Source of the DNA: Cristatella mucedo
Taxonomy: Eukaryota; Bryozoa; Phylactolaemata; Cristatellidae
DNA: 64,000 nucleotides
Direction: 5' to 3'
NCBI GenBank assembly: GCA_009760855.2
Contig: WPIO01000028.1
Location: 641,001 to 705,000 of the forward strand
A program made the translations under genes and the position numbers. Below are positions 33,179 to 44,390 of the stretch, piece after piece (the first letter of the stretch is position 1; every line of letters begins with the position of its first letter). The notes beneath the pieces were generated by a model that saw only the letters and a list, made by a program, of their open reading frames with translations, ran no database searches and was not told the origin of the DNA.

Positions 33179-34097
33179 TCATGTGCGCGAGCGTTTTCGT
33201 ATTCTAGTCGGAGCGCATGCACTTGAACGCTTGCGATGATCTCACGACGAGATAACGAATGACGTGCGTCAGAGGATAGGGGCGTAACGCGATGAAACGC
33301 CGCGAGTACAAACCGAGACACTGCCGGCGCCTTTCGAGCGAGAAGGGGCGCTACACCGAGTGGCGGGATAAATTGAAGTGTCAACGGGTACGGGGAGTGT
33401 GGAGATGGCCGACTCCGACTCCGAGGCAGCTTCGGGAGTTCGGCTGACCCGCGACTACCGGCCGTGGCTCCGGCGGTCACGGATAGCGTCCGCGGAGGCC
33501 GGCGCTCCCCGGAGGCCTCCCCGTACCGAAGCCTGCTGAAAGGTGTCCCTATCGAATCTACGTCGGTCATCCAAAGTCAACCCGATGTCTGCCACGTCAC
33601 GGCGGTTAAATGTGCGCACTGGCTGGCTCGCACCTGTTGGCGGGGGGGGGGCGGCGAGAGTTGCGGTCAGGAAAGAGGCCGCCACTGGCGCTTGGCGAGA
33701 CGAAGGAGCGAACGAGCGGCCCCGGTCGGTCGCTCTGGCTTACTATTACTACCGCTGGCTTACTACTCTCGAAAACCGTAGTGCAGAGACTCGGCGCTTC
33801 ATTGCGGCCATTGCCTGCAGGCGAGGCTCGCTCGGTGCGACTCTGACGCCGGGAAGAAGCGGGCAGACGCTAGAATGCAATGGAGGAGCCAGTCACCGAT
33901 AACAGAGCATCTTGCGACAGCGTCTTTGGGTCGCTCAAAGAATCGCTGTAAACACGCAGATGGACCGGCTGACAAAGGAGCGTGCACCGCTAAACGACTC
34001 TTTGAGCTGCCAGGCTGTGGCACTGTGGTTCAGCTGGGCAGGCTCCGCCGCAGAGAAGGAAAGCGTGCGTGCGCTCGCTCGCGGTGCGCACGCACGT
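33179..34097. other. Unassigned CpG-rich sequence with one weak first-exon candidate
   Basis: An ATG at 33405 with G at -3 and G at +4 opens a 44-codon frame beginning M-A-D-S-D-S-E-A-A-S that stops at 33537-33539. No donor site or family match supports it as a gene. Confidence 0.3.
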
Positions 34098-34183
34098 GCA
34101 CGAAAGCGCACGCCCGCACACGCCCGCACACGCACACACACACTCACGCACACGTACACGCACGCGCACGCACACAGTGCAAC
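34098..34183 (+). repeat. (CA/CGCA)n microsatellite
   Basis: CGCACACGCC- and CACACA-type units, imperfect, over about 85 bases. Confidence 0.9.
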
Positions 34184-34380
34184 AGAGACGTAGAGAGCGC
34201 AGGACGGGTAGCGATTGAGTGAGAGCGAGAGCGACGGAAGCAGAGAGGGTCGAAGGAGTGCGAGGGAATGGCGGGCGGAAGGAAGAGAGGCGAAGGCTAA
34301 GGGAGTGCAGTGAGCTGAGATCGAGGGGAATAGAAAAAACCACGACGGGGAATGGAGAAGCGGATGAGTGAGAGAGGGAG

Positions 34381-34392
34381 GCAGCAGCAGCT

Positions 34393-34448
<56 letters not shown>

Positions 34449-34449
34449 T
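34381..34449 (+). repeat. (CAG)n trinucleotide repeat
   Basis: About 22 GCA units, mostly CAG with two CTG-type interruptions. The minus strand reads poly-Leu or poly-Ala in open frames, but no gene model supports translation. Confidence 0.95.
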
Positions 34450-35209
34450 GCGACCGGGCAAGAGCCGAAATCATATGAAAAACCAGGACAAGCGCTAATA
34501 AGTGTTTGCATTTTCCAGCCAGCCAGTGTACTAGTGAGATTACCGGGTTCCCTGACAAAGAAAAGTTCACAAAAAGAGCTTGTCTCCGATAGCCTGGAAA
34601 CAGGTTAAGTTAGAAGCGGATCGTGGCATTTCGCTGTTCAATGACAACAAGTAACATTATTTAGATTTGAGTAATGCGAAAAAACGCGACACCAATAAAA
34701 CTGTCAAGAGGAGCTTCATTCGTGGACAGTTTGTGCAGACTTCCGTGTTCAATAGTTAGAACGGCAGTGTCAATGGCGATCTTGCATGGCAGACGGGGTT
34801 TCCATTGAGGGATCGAAGAGCGTGAGACCAGAACGCGGGGTTGCCGCCGCCCGAAGTAGCTGGGCGCTGGGTTAGTGGAACGCCAAACGTAAGCCTCGAC
34901 TTGAAAGCTAAGACAGACGTGCGCCTTCTTCTAAATAATACTGCTGCCTTAGCGAAGAGATGCAAACGAGTGCTCTTGTTACTGCTACGCTAGCACGTTA
35001 CTGCTCGTCGCATGCTGACAAGCACAGCCCATTGCTTGTGAGCCATCCGTGTCATAAGAATTTTACGCAGTAATGATGAGCGGCAGATCTCGAGTTTCCT
35101 TTGCATACCACATTTGCCCCGCTAAGGATGCAGCGGCTTTAATAGCCATGCGATTCAATGGTTCGATCTGCTCCACCGATTAGCCACTAATGCGACTTCA
35201 CACGCTGAC
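34450..35209. other. Unassigned sequence
   Basis: Mixed composition, short frames only, no repeat recognised. Confidence 0.5.
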
Positions 35210-35418
35210 GATAGGTCTGCACCTGCTGCCGAGGTCTGTCGGGAGGTCTGCCCCTGCTGCCGAGGCCTGACGGGAGGTCTGCCTCTGCTGCCGAGGTCTG
35301 ACGGGAGGTCTGCTTCTGCTGCCGAGGTCTGACGGGAGGTCTGCATCTGCTGCCAAGGTCTGACGGGAGGTCTGCATCTGCTGCCGGGGTCTGACGGAAG
35401 GTCTGCCTCTGCTGCCGG
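35210..35418 (+). repeat. 31-bp minisatellite, about seven units
   Basis: The unit is AGGTCTGACGGGAGGTCTGC followed by a variable base and TCTGCTGCCG, with period 31 (for example starts at 35294 and 35325). Units differ by one or two bases. Because 31 is not a multiple of 3, three minus-strand frames each stay open with the same 31-residue pattern. Confidence 0.95.
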
Positions 35419-35824
35419 GACTGCAAAGCCGGATGCAGCACTTGCACTGCGAAACCCTCTCGCCCTGTGGCTGTCTGCAGTCGTCCGCGGTAATCTCTTT
35501 AGTCATCGAAATCTTTCTGAGCCGTCAGTACGTCAGAGCAAGCTGCCGATATACACAACTGAGTGGCGTAGACCCCCGAGACTACTTTACCACCAGAGGC
35601 TCCGTGACCGTGACTCGGCGCAATGCGTCCGAGCAGTCGAGGCGATTCGAGTGAGTTGACGCCGACGCTGTCGGTTTGATAGGAGCCCGGTCATTAACTA
35701 ATCAGTAATCCGAGCAACCTTCTCACGCCTCATCTGCAGCAATCGTGATGCGATTGGAGAAGCAGACAGGAGTTGGGAGGCGAGCGAGCGAGAGAGCAGG
35801 CAGGAGAGAAAGGGAGAGACAGAG

Positions 35825-35953
<129 letters not shown>

Positions 35954-38061
35954 GGATAGAAATTTAGAGAGTTTGAGAAAAGCTGAGAGGAGAGAAGAGA
36001 TGAGAGTGACCACCGGAGCGAGGGCGAGTAGAACAATAGTAGAGAGAAAAAAGAGAGAAAAAATAGAGGGGAAGTAAGTGAGAAAGAAAGAGAAATAGTG
36101 GGAAAAAGATACAGAAAATATAATCTGATGTGCGGGCGGAATGACGGACTGGTATGCAAACAGACTGACACATCCATATAGCTGCAGGTGCAAGTACGTA
36201 GATAGAAAAATAGGCAGAGAGATACGGCAGAATGGACATGGAAGACACTATTTGTGGACCTTTAACTGAGTTCTTCAAGTTTTGGAGGTGGCTGCCGCTG
36301 TCTGGCTGTATCTAAGCGCTGATACTAAAGCTGTGGCACCACAAATCCTCGTGTGTGTCTCAGGGACTCTGACTGACTTTCTCTTCCCTCTGCCTAAGGA
36401 AATAGCCGAGTGCTGAAAGTGTTATGTTCAATGTTCACAATACCTCTCAACCAACCCGATTGCTACGCCTGAACGGATCCACCATCTTGTGTGTAGGCGG
36501 ACCGAGAGCTAGAATGTGAGATGGTGTCTCGCACGAAATCGATGGAACCCCCACCCCCCCGTCTGCGCTGCTTCAAATGCGTAGCCTTCGTTCTCGACGC
36601 TCTTGCTCCGAGGTGCCTCAGACCTGAGCGAGATCTGAGCGCCATCCGGTAGCTGACGTCTCGCCCGGGTCGAGCGTGGCGCCTGGGCCTAATTCCCGAA
36701 CCAGTTGCTGTGATCGGCAGACGATCGGATTGGACGAGGACAGCGAGCACACAGCCGGCCACTTTGTTACCAACTTCGTCGGACGGCCAGCGAGCGCCGC
36801 TCGCTGGCCCTCGGCTATTGGCTGCATACGGACGCCCCGGCGCTGTCCGCGACTCGCCAGCCAGATGCGACGCGGTCTGGCTTGCTGTGCTGACTTACCG
36901 GCAACGTTAAGGTCGACCGGGGACCCGACAGGAGCTCGGCGGAGTTCAACCCTACAAAGTCCTACCCGTACACTCGGTATGCGTCAGCACCCCGATGCCA
37001 GGATCGAGTTCCTCCCGGTAGGTACTAATCGTGGTAAGCACGACTCGCTTACATCCCGCGTCGCCTGCGTACCCCATTGTTGCGACAGATGAGAAGTGTC
37101 AGGAGCGCCGGTCGTGCTTTTGATTGGTGCCGCGGCGGCCTTAGTCTACGCAGTTGGCTCGCTTTGATTACTTTGTAAATTGAGCCAAGCTCACCGAATA
37201 ATGGCCCTGCCGTCTGGGTAGTGAAGAGAGCGGCAGTGACCTCCGTCGTCCTTTGGTTCGGCTGAAAATAGCGAGTCGCTGTTAACTCCTAAGCCTTAAA
37301 CTGTAGGAGGAAAAACGAAGCACGATCTCCACGGAAATGTATGCAGGAGCCCAAACACGAAATCCCAGCGATGTCCAGTTCGCATCTGATGGGAGGTCTG
37401 AAGTGGAGCATCCGGGAGCAGTACCCCAAATTGCTGTAGCAATCGCTTTAAGGGTCGCCCTTAGTGCTATCGACGATAGTTTCATTAGCTTCTGTTGCAA
37501 GAGTAGCAAAGCGAAAGTAACGGCTGATTAAAGGTGAGCGCCGTCTTCAGACTCGCTGCTCGCTGCTTCTTGAGAAGATTCCTTCGAAGATTTTTGATAC
37601 AGAAAAATAATATCCTGAGGCGAGTCACCAGGCATAGTTTTGTAGCGTCGTGTATGTCACGAGGCCCCTCTTCTGCCTCATAGCCCTCAGCGCCGCCTAC
37701 CCGCGGGTTCCAGAGCTTCCAAAGGCCCCTAGCCACCTGCCGAAGGACCACCACAGCGCTTGTACATCAGTTTAGTAATGAGTGCCAGTGCTTCAGGTTT
37801 GTGGAAAAAGCCACAGATTAAAAATTCTATGCATGCCGCCCCATAGTCTCACATTAGTGTCCAGTTCATCTAAGTTTATCCGAGCTTCCAGCACGGTTAG
37901 CCGACATTATTCATGGTGCTAGCGCCTTCGCTTTCAGCATGTTGAGCGTGGCTGAATGCTAGAGAGAAGCATTAGAATCATTTACCAATACTAAAAAAAT
38001 GCATGTCCATAATCGACCGTCTTCTTAACAACTCTCAAGCAAGCATACTGCCCACTGATCC
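35954..38061. other. Unassigned sequence
   Basis: Purine-rich to 36080, then mixed. Short frames on both strands around 36460-37090 have no domain or splice support. Confidence 0.5.
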
Positions 38062-38625
38062 CATAATAATAATAATAATAATGTACTTGATAAAGCGCCC
38101 TCAGATAACTCGATCTCTTTCTAGGCGCTTTACATTTGCTGCAAAGGGAAATGCAATTGAATGGTGAGTAATATCATGCTTGATAAACAAACAGCGTGAA
38201 TAACATGGTTAGGGGTGACATGCACAGGGTCAGCATGCAAATATGGTTAGTGGCAGCATGCACAGTGTCAGCACGCATAAGCACATCAAGGACGAATCAC
38301 AAGTGTTGTCCTAAATAGGTGTGTTTCTAAGTTCTTTTTAAATGTGGTCAAGTCAGGGGATGTTCTGACGCAAGTCGGGAGGGAGTTCCAGGCTTTGGGA
38401 GCATACGAACTAAATGCACGGTCTCCAAAGGACTAGAGGTTTGTACGAGGTATTGGTAGACTGTTGGATTCCGAAAAGCGGGTGGCACGCTGCTTGGCCT
38501 GTTGGGGGATTAGATCTGAGAGATAGGCTGGAGCCAAAGGATGAAGTGACCTAAAAGTGAGCGACAAAACCTTTAAGTCGATCCGTTGCTTGAACGGTAG
38601 CCAGTGCAGGTCGCGAGAAGTGTCC
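38062..38625 (-). mobile_element. LINE-1 3' part, 5'-truncated
   Basis: It reads on the minus strand from the C-terminal domain (the L-H-W-L-P segment near 38600, Y-A-P-K-A-W near 38390) through the 3' untranslated region to the AAAGCGCC tail and (ATT)n at 38062. The sequence is close to the 47355-48652 copy, with a few indels. Confidence 0.88.
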
Positions 38626-39738
38626 CAGTGGTTACTTGGCAGAGCGTTTCTACAAATTCTTCATCGACATGATTGATTGATTGATAGACTAGGCTCTCAA
38701 TCCCCTCACTGTCGTCCTTGCAAGGCTGAAACCCCTCATCATCACCCTGCTCTTCTTCTTCTCTCTCTCTTCTCCTTCATGCCGGTCTCTCTGCTGACGT
38801 CACCGCTAAATCGGTCTCCTAGGCTAGCACAGGAAGAAAGGTGCTCGCTCTACTTGATCGAAGTCTAGGGTCGTGACCTATCGAAGTCGTGACCTATCAT
38901 TGATAGCTTTCGCAGCCTCCTCTCTAGCCCCCCCCCCGTCTTGGTACACAGATTACCTTTTGACACTGAGGGCTAAGACTTCCTTCAGTTCTTCTCACTT
39001 CAGTGTTTATGATGAAAGTAATGATTATGTGCTTTCTATCGTTCCAAAAAAGGTGAGGATAATGATATGTGCAATCCAGACGGAATCTTGACCTGCAGCT
39101 TGAAATCCTGCCTGTTTCAAGCTGTGGTTATTACAGTTTATGAAAATTGCCTTGTCATTTCTGGATAGTATTCTCTTTTGGACACCTAAAAAGTGGCCAG
39201 ACATTATTTCTGCGTTCACTGCAACCTTCAATCTTGCAAGAATTCGTTTTCTGATTTGAGTTTCTTCAAGATGAGACCATCAATTGCTGCAGCATCTTTG
39301 ACCTAGAGTTAAAGAAAACCCAGGAAAGACTCTTTGATGACGACTGTTTTGTTGGCAAAAATCAACAAAGACATATCTAATAACCTCAGACATCTGCTCG
39401 TGATATGCCAAATTAGGAGTTGATTCTAACAAAATTCCATAGCATTTATGTTGCCGTATATCACAGACAGCTGGTCTCTGCTTGTGGATACAATTATACT
39501 GAGGAACTCATTTTGGTTTTAAGGATACAGATAAGTGACTGACTTCGGGTTCTTTCTGGCGTGGTCGGTACGTAATTCCAGAAAGGAATAGTTCTGATCT
39601 AGAAGATAAAGAAGTCCCAAGAATTGTCGAACCTTTTTCTCACCACTCAAACCGAGACTCTCTTGGTTGCCACGCAATTCCAGGTTTTAAGAGACCAATA
39701 ACTTCATGCAACTGAAAACTCTCTTCGGAGCTTCTTTT
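38626..39738. other. Unassigned AT-rich sequence
   Basis: Short tandem TTGA units near 38670, otherwise no repeat or gene recognised. Confidence 0.5.
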
Positions 39739-40092
39739 CATCGTGGTTCTCCGATAAGATTTTTGCATCAACAGCAGTTTATATTACACTGCTTTTGAGA
39801 AGTATCCTTTGTGTACATTTCCATGTATTGTGAAGGGCTTTTTTCATGAGCGATTATTTTTTTAGGTTTCCTCCACTAGCTAAAGCCATTTGCTACTCAT
39901 GTGACGATCGGAAATCTTGGGTGGACATAAGGAAGAGCAAACAGCAGAAGCAATATGTCGACGGTTTTGTGGGAGATTAGAACAGCCAGATCCTGCGGCT
40001 AACTTCATACCCATTAGCAAGTTGCCTCTTGAACCAGGCTGGGCTCAAGGCTCAACTACTTTGTCCAGAAAATGGACCTTCTTTGTTCCTAA
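39739..40092 (+). repeat. Repeat D, copy 1
   Basis: It shares many ordered blocks with 41800-42170, such as CCGATAAGATTT, GCATCAACAGCAGTTTAT, GGAAGAGCAAA and CTTGAACCAGG, and ends near AATGGACCTTCT. It is directly followed by a reversed SINE-B. Confidence 0.75.
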
Positions 40093-40107
40093 AATATAAT
40101 AAAATTA

Positions 40108-40258
40108 AATATAATTCATTTGTACAGTGCCCTAAGAGAACTTCAGGCGCTGAGAGAAATTCAGGCGCTTTACATATGCCTCGGGGCTCGAGCCAACGAC
40201 ATCGGCCAGACTTTGGCCGAGGCGAGCAGCTTAACCGCTGGACCAAACCAGCTCGGCG
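40108..40258 (-). mobile_element. SINE-B copy with a partly duplicated tail
   Basis: On the minus strand the tRNA-like head (GAGCTGGTTTGGTCCAGCGG) and CGAGCCCCGAGGCATATG precede the tail. Part of the tail (GCGCCTGAA.TTCTCT) occurs twice. Confidence 0.78.
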
Positions 40259-40261
40259 ATG

Positions 40262-40412
40262 GTGACAGAAGCTTTGCTCTGGCTGTCCTGGTCTATGCAA
40301 CTCGCTTCCATGACTATTACGCAACGCCATCAATTCTCCTGCTGCCGACTGTGGCACATCCTGCTCAGCCGTCCTGGGCTGCTCCGTCCACGCTACGCCA
40401 CTGCCTCGACTG
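40262..40412 (-). repeat. Repeat C 3' part, reversed
   Basis: On the minus strand it carries GGCGTTGCGTAATAGTCATG and ends in AAAGCTTCTGTCACC, matching the last 150 bases of the 28321-28660 copy. It abuts the SINE-B head. Confidence 0.7.
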
Positions 40413-40439
40413 TCTTAAGGGCCGGGATAGCCCAACAGG

Positions 40440-40622
40440 GCGCTAGCATGGGAAGTGGCCGGTAAGCTGACTGAGGATCTTGAATCGATTCTATGCTTGA
40501 TAGAGAGCCAGTGAAGCTCAGACAGAAGTGATGTGAAGTGGCAGCTATGCTGCTGACGGCAGACCAGACGCCGAGGCGTCGAGTTTCGCACCAGCTCCAC
40601 ACGATCAAGGCCAAAGGCCAAA
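40440..40622 (-). mobile_element. LINE fragment (C-terminal domain), decayed
   Basis: The minus-strand reading shows a V-E-L-V-R-N-S-T segment, then S-C-H-F-T and SELHWLSIKHRID. These correspond to L-Q-L-V-Q-N-S, C-H-I-T and LHWLPVKQRID in better copies. Confidence 0.7.
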
Positions 40623-40989
40623 GGCTATCATACTGCCATTTGTGCTCGCTTTCCGATCGGCATGCGGCTCCTGTGCTGGCTATCCATTCTGTCGGTCGGC
40701 GCTCCGGCTACTGAGCCAGCCGACTAGCGAGCCACTATTCTAGCTTCGCCTGCTCTTAGTGACAACACTATCGGGTGCGATTGTGCATGTCTACTAACGT
40801 TGCACAACTGTCGCTCGATCATTCGTGAGAGCTGCTACTTCTGCCAGGGTTCGTGAATTGGGTGGCTATCTCCCGCAGGAAGCCTATATGAAGCATGAGA
40901 GGGGCAGGGGGGCTAGCCTCCAGTATTTCCCGTTCCACTGTTTCGAGCCTCCCGGCATGCACTCCTTGAAGTACTGAGTAGTCGTCAAG

Positions 40990-41355
40990 CAGTCATACTT
41001 ACTAACCATGCTTTGAATTATAATGCCCGTTTGTCTGACTCAAGTGGGTTAGCAGTGCACCAAACCAACTTGAAATGCTATGGAGACCGTTACTTCAGCG
41101 TGTATGCTCTCAAAGCCTGGAAATTACTCCCGACTAACGACACGGCATTTCTTCAACTTGAAGATATTTATATAAAAAAAAAGCTTCAACTCCATACGAT
41201 CTGCATATCCTTTGCTCAATCTAGGAGAATCGCCCTTTGCGTGCCTGGGCATGCTGAGAATGTGAATGCTATCACTAACCAATAGACACGCTTGCTTCAG
41301 AACATTTTGTAGCTACCTAGAAAGAGATTTGGTTCTCTTTGGGTGCTACACAAAC
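40990..41355 (+). mobile_element. LINE 3' end fragment, decayed
   Basis: It shows GDRYFSVYALKAWKLLPTND, corresponding to the G-D-R-A-F-S-S-Y-A-P-K-A-W segment. A degraded tail follows (CTACCTAGAAAGAGATTTGG, then TTTGGGTGCTACAC). Confidence 0.7.
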
Positions 41356-41799
41356 GTCTTGCAATCAATATCATGAACCCTGGGCATGCTCTTTTGGAGC
41401 ATTCCTGTATCGTGCAAACCCACTCCCAAATAACAGCAATGTGATCTGAATATCTCCACCAGGCATCAGCAAAGAACGCCCTAGACAGTATTCAGTATTC
41501 AGCTCTGACACCATCTGGTAGTCAAAGAGCTTGTAGGCATAGCGAGGGGTGGGGCCCTCACCCTCGCCTGGGCTGCTGGCTAGCGAGCAGCCCAGGTGGC
41601 CCAGCAAGCTCCTTAAGCCATCCTACGATCAACGATATCTTTGGCGAGGTCTGGGTCCGGTCTCCGACGCATGCAAATCCTGGCTATGCCATGGCCGAGG
41701 CAAGGGAATCCCAGAGTTGAGCACCTTAAACTGGGCCAAATCTTCACTTAAGTGAGTTTGATTCTCATAGTACTAGTACTTGCTGGACTTGGGCTTCGT
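41356..41799. other. Unassigned sequence with a perfect inverted repeat
   Basis: An 11-base inverted repeat, CCTGGGCTGCT at 41567-41577 and AGCAGCCCAGG at 41586-41596, surrounds an 8-base loop. No gene is recognised. Confidence 0.5.
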
Positions 41800-42170
41800 T
41801 CTATCATGGTTTTCCGATAAGATTTGTGCATCAACAGCAGTTTATGTTCCACTTCTTCTGAGAAGTCTCTTTTCTGTTAATTTTCATGTGGTAAAGGCCT
41901 GCCGGTGAGAAGGGCTGTTTTTCTAGGCGATTAGTTTTTCAGGTTTCTTCAGCTGGCTAAGCCCATTGGCCAATTTAAGTGACGATAGGGAATTTTGGGT
42001 GGACACTCGGAAGAGCAAATCGCAGAAGCCATATGCCAAATGTTTTGAGGGAGAGTAGACCAACCAGGTCCTGCTAAGTCCATTCCCACGAGCAAGTTAC
42101 CTCTTGAACCAGGTCGTGCTCATGACTCGACCACCTTTTCCGGCAAATGGACCTTCTGTGTTCCGAAACA
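41800..42170 (+). repeat. Repeat D, copy 2
   Basis: Second member of the pair described at 39739, same orientation, about 2.06 kb away. Internal indels near 41900 distinguish it. Confidence 0.75.
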
Positions 42171-42680
42171 GGCCTAATCTTCATAGCATAGGTACAGTTC
42201 AAAGTTGCTTCAGAATGACATGTAAAACAGAGGTTTGGTCAAGCAACAGGTAGCCAATATCATTCAGGGTAAGCACTTGGGATATTGCAGTTTATTCCAT
42301 ATCTTCTTCTCTTCTAGTGTTGCTTGCTGTCTATGCTCCAACTGCTGTTTTCGTCTTCACAATGCCAAGATCCTTTTTTATGGAGCTTTCACCTGGCAGT
42401 ATGTTTGTTTCTCTTGTGTTGTCATGCTCTCTGCCTCCACACCACTTTCCTTCTCTTCCCTGTTCTTGTCATTGTCTCCGTCCTGCCTCCCGCCTCCTCA
42501 AATTGTTCTTCCTTATTCCCTCTGTGATTGTCAACGTTTTCCTGGTGTTTTTCTGTATCTCCGCTGTTCTTAAGCTTTGCTTTAATCAAGAAACCTTCTA
42601 GTACCTTGCTGGACTTGTTTGCCTCTTTCTTCTGCTCAAGTTTTCATTTTCTGTGCTAGGCGCTCCCTTTGCAGGGCGCC
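42171..42680. other. Unassigned T/C-rich sequence
   Basis: Pyrimidine-rich on this strand with hydrophobic open frames that look compositional. No domain is recognised. Confidence 0.45.
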
Positions 42681-42752
42681 TTCTTTTGGCACCCCATTGA
42701 CCCTGGCACCCGGGAACATGTGTCCCCACCCCGCCCCTTGCTACGCCACTGC
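42681..42752 (-). mobile_element. Possible hAT-like end fragment
   Basis: On the minus strand it begins GCAGTGGCGTAGCAAGGGGC, resembling the CAGTGGCGTAGC start seen in many hAT non-autonomous elements. No opposite end and no target duplication were found. Confidence 0.3.
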
Positions 42753-42814
42753 TTGGCGCCTGCAATCACCAGGCCCCTCTGGAGTGCCTTTCGACACGCA
42801 CAGGAATTGCTGAC

Positions 42815-43400
42815 ACATTGATACACTTGATTAGGTCCTGGCTCGAGAGAATGGTCAGTGTAGATATAAATGGCGCCGTAGGTCATATGGGAGAGCTAAG
42901 ACTATATATAGGTTACCTCGGAATTTAGTTTTTGGCTGCCTCCGTTTTAATATAAAACTCTCCACGTGACCGATGTCATCGCCTACCAAGATCCCGGCTT
43001 TCGCATCGACGACACTCAGCTCTACCAAGCTTTCGAACCTTCTAAGCCTTGCTCTGTACCCAACTTACTTCCCATAAAGCGTGCATCGTCGAAAATCGCA
43101 CTTCGATGACCCACATTTTAGTTATGGGCAAGCCTAGTGTACCTAAAGTTGGTAGAGATCACCATTTGGCATTCTTCAGCGTTGGCTCTGCTTTTATCAG
43201 TGCACTGACGTGTTCCCGTAATCTGGATGCCTGCCAGTGATCAGGACGTGCTATCCCAAAGCAACATGTTCTTAGGTAAGCACATTTGTATCCAACGACG
43301 AGTTGCCTCCTTTCAGCTACGGAGCATTGCCAAAACCAGAGCCTGAATATGCAAATGTATGAACGCTTAGCTAATTCATGCGATTGTGACATGCTATGCT
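42815..43400 (+). mobile_element. LINE reverse-transcriptase fragment, decayed
   Basis: A reading resembling S-W-L-E-R-M-V-S-V-D-I-N-G is followed by FRIDDTQLYQAFEPSKPC (the ADDTQLYLCFDPSQP region; the second of the catalytic Asp pair region is still readable) and M-G-K-P-S-V-P-K. Interrupted by stops. Confidence 0.7.
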
Positions 43401-43739
43401 GATTATTGGTGTTCGAAGTGTAGTTGTCGTCGCGCGAAGCACAGATCGTCCGCCGACGACCAACACCACCAGTTTATTCATCTTTCCACCGAGCAGGGGG
43501 AAACACAATTCTCTTGGCTCTTCCGGCCCACCGAACTGCCGCCCCTATGTCACATCAATCACCAACAGTACATCCCACCCCATACCACACCTGTTATCGA
43601 GCGGCGAAGCCCACTCGCACAACGACCCGGGGGCGGCGCCGCCGCCGGTGCCGCGAAACCGCACTACTATTCCCTCGATTCAGCCCAGTCGGCCACTGCC
43701 CAGCGAAATCGTCTGCAGCTGGTACCGTTCTTAGCAGCT

Positions 43740-44390
43740 CGTGCGTATATCATCAAATGCTCAGGTTCCATTTCACACCACATCTGTCTGAGCTTCACTG
43801 GCTCCCTATTAAGCACGTAAATAGAATTCAAGATCCCCTGTCTGGCTTGCAGGTCGCAACGCTCGCTTGCACCAACCTTGACCTATCCAACCTCCTTGCT
43901 CCTCCTGTGCACTCTCGTAACACCAGCTTCTGAGCATGTAGTCATATTTGTGTTCCTTATAATACATTAGAATATTATGGTGATAGAGCATTCAGTTCTT
44001 ATTCATCGAAAGTCTGGAGCTCACTTTCACCTACGGTTGCTCCCTGCTTTAACCTTACATTTCCTGAGTCTCAGCAAACGACAAATGTTTTTCGGTCCGC
44101 TTTGCCTTCGGCTGCGTAAACTGGTCTTTTCTGCTCCGGGGTATTTTGCGTACTTCGCTATGAATTATTGATTGAATCTATCTTCTCGAGGTGTTACTAG
44201 CCCGTGGCATGAGTGTCTTAGTCTTTGCTTTGGTATGGTGACCTAAGAATATTACTTGTTTGCCTTTCCACACTTGATACCATGCATGTCACTAATCGAT
44301 TGGCTGTCGGGCCTTTTGTAGAGAGTTTTAACGAGTCCAGATGAAGGTCCAGTCCTCTAAGGGTGCTATGCAGATGACATATTAAAATTA
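43740..44390 (+). mobile_element. LINE C-terminal domain and tail, decayed
   Basis: Contains LSELHWLPIKHVNRIQDPLS near 43790, a gap, a S-K-V-W-S-S segment near 44010, and a tail-like TCCTCTAAGGGTGCTATGC near 44355. It probably belongs with the 42815-43400 fragment, split by unrelated sequence. Confidence 0.6.

Noticed and set aside
34381..34449. A coding poly-glutamine tract
   Set aside because: The plus-strand frame around the CAG run has no supported exon; flanking frames are short and purine-rich.
35155..35506. A repeat-containing protein gene on the minus strand
   Set aside because: Open frames in all three phases result from the 31-base period; no start context, splice site or family supports translation.
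40300..40460. A CRISPR-like or phage-like array of short repeats
   Set aside because: No regularly spaced repeats are present; the similarity is to dispersed repeat C in a eukaryotic context.
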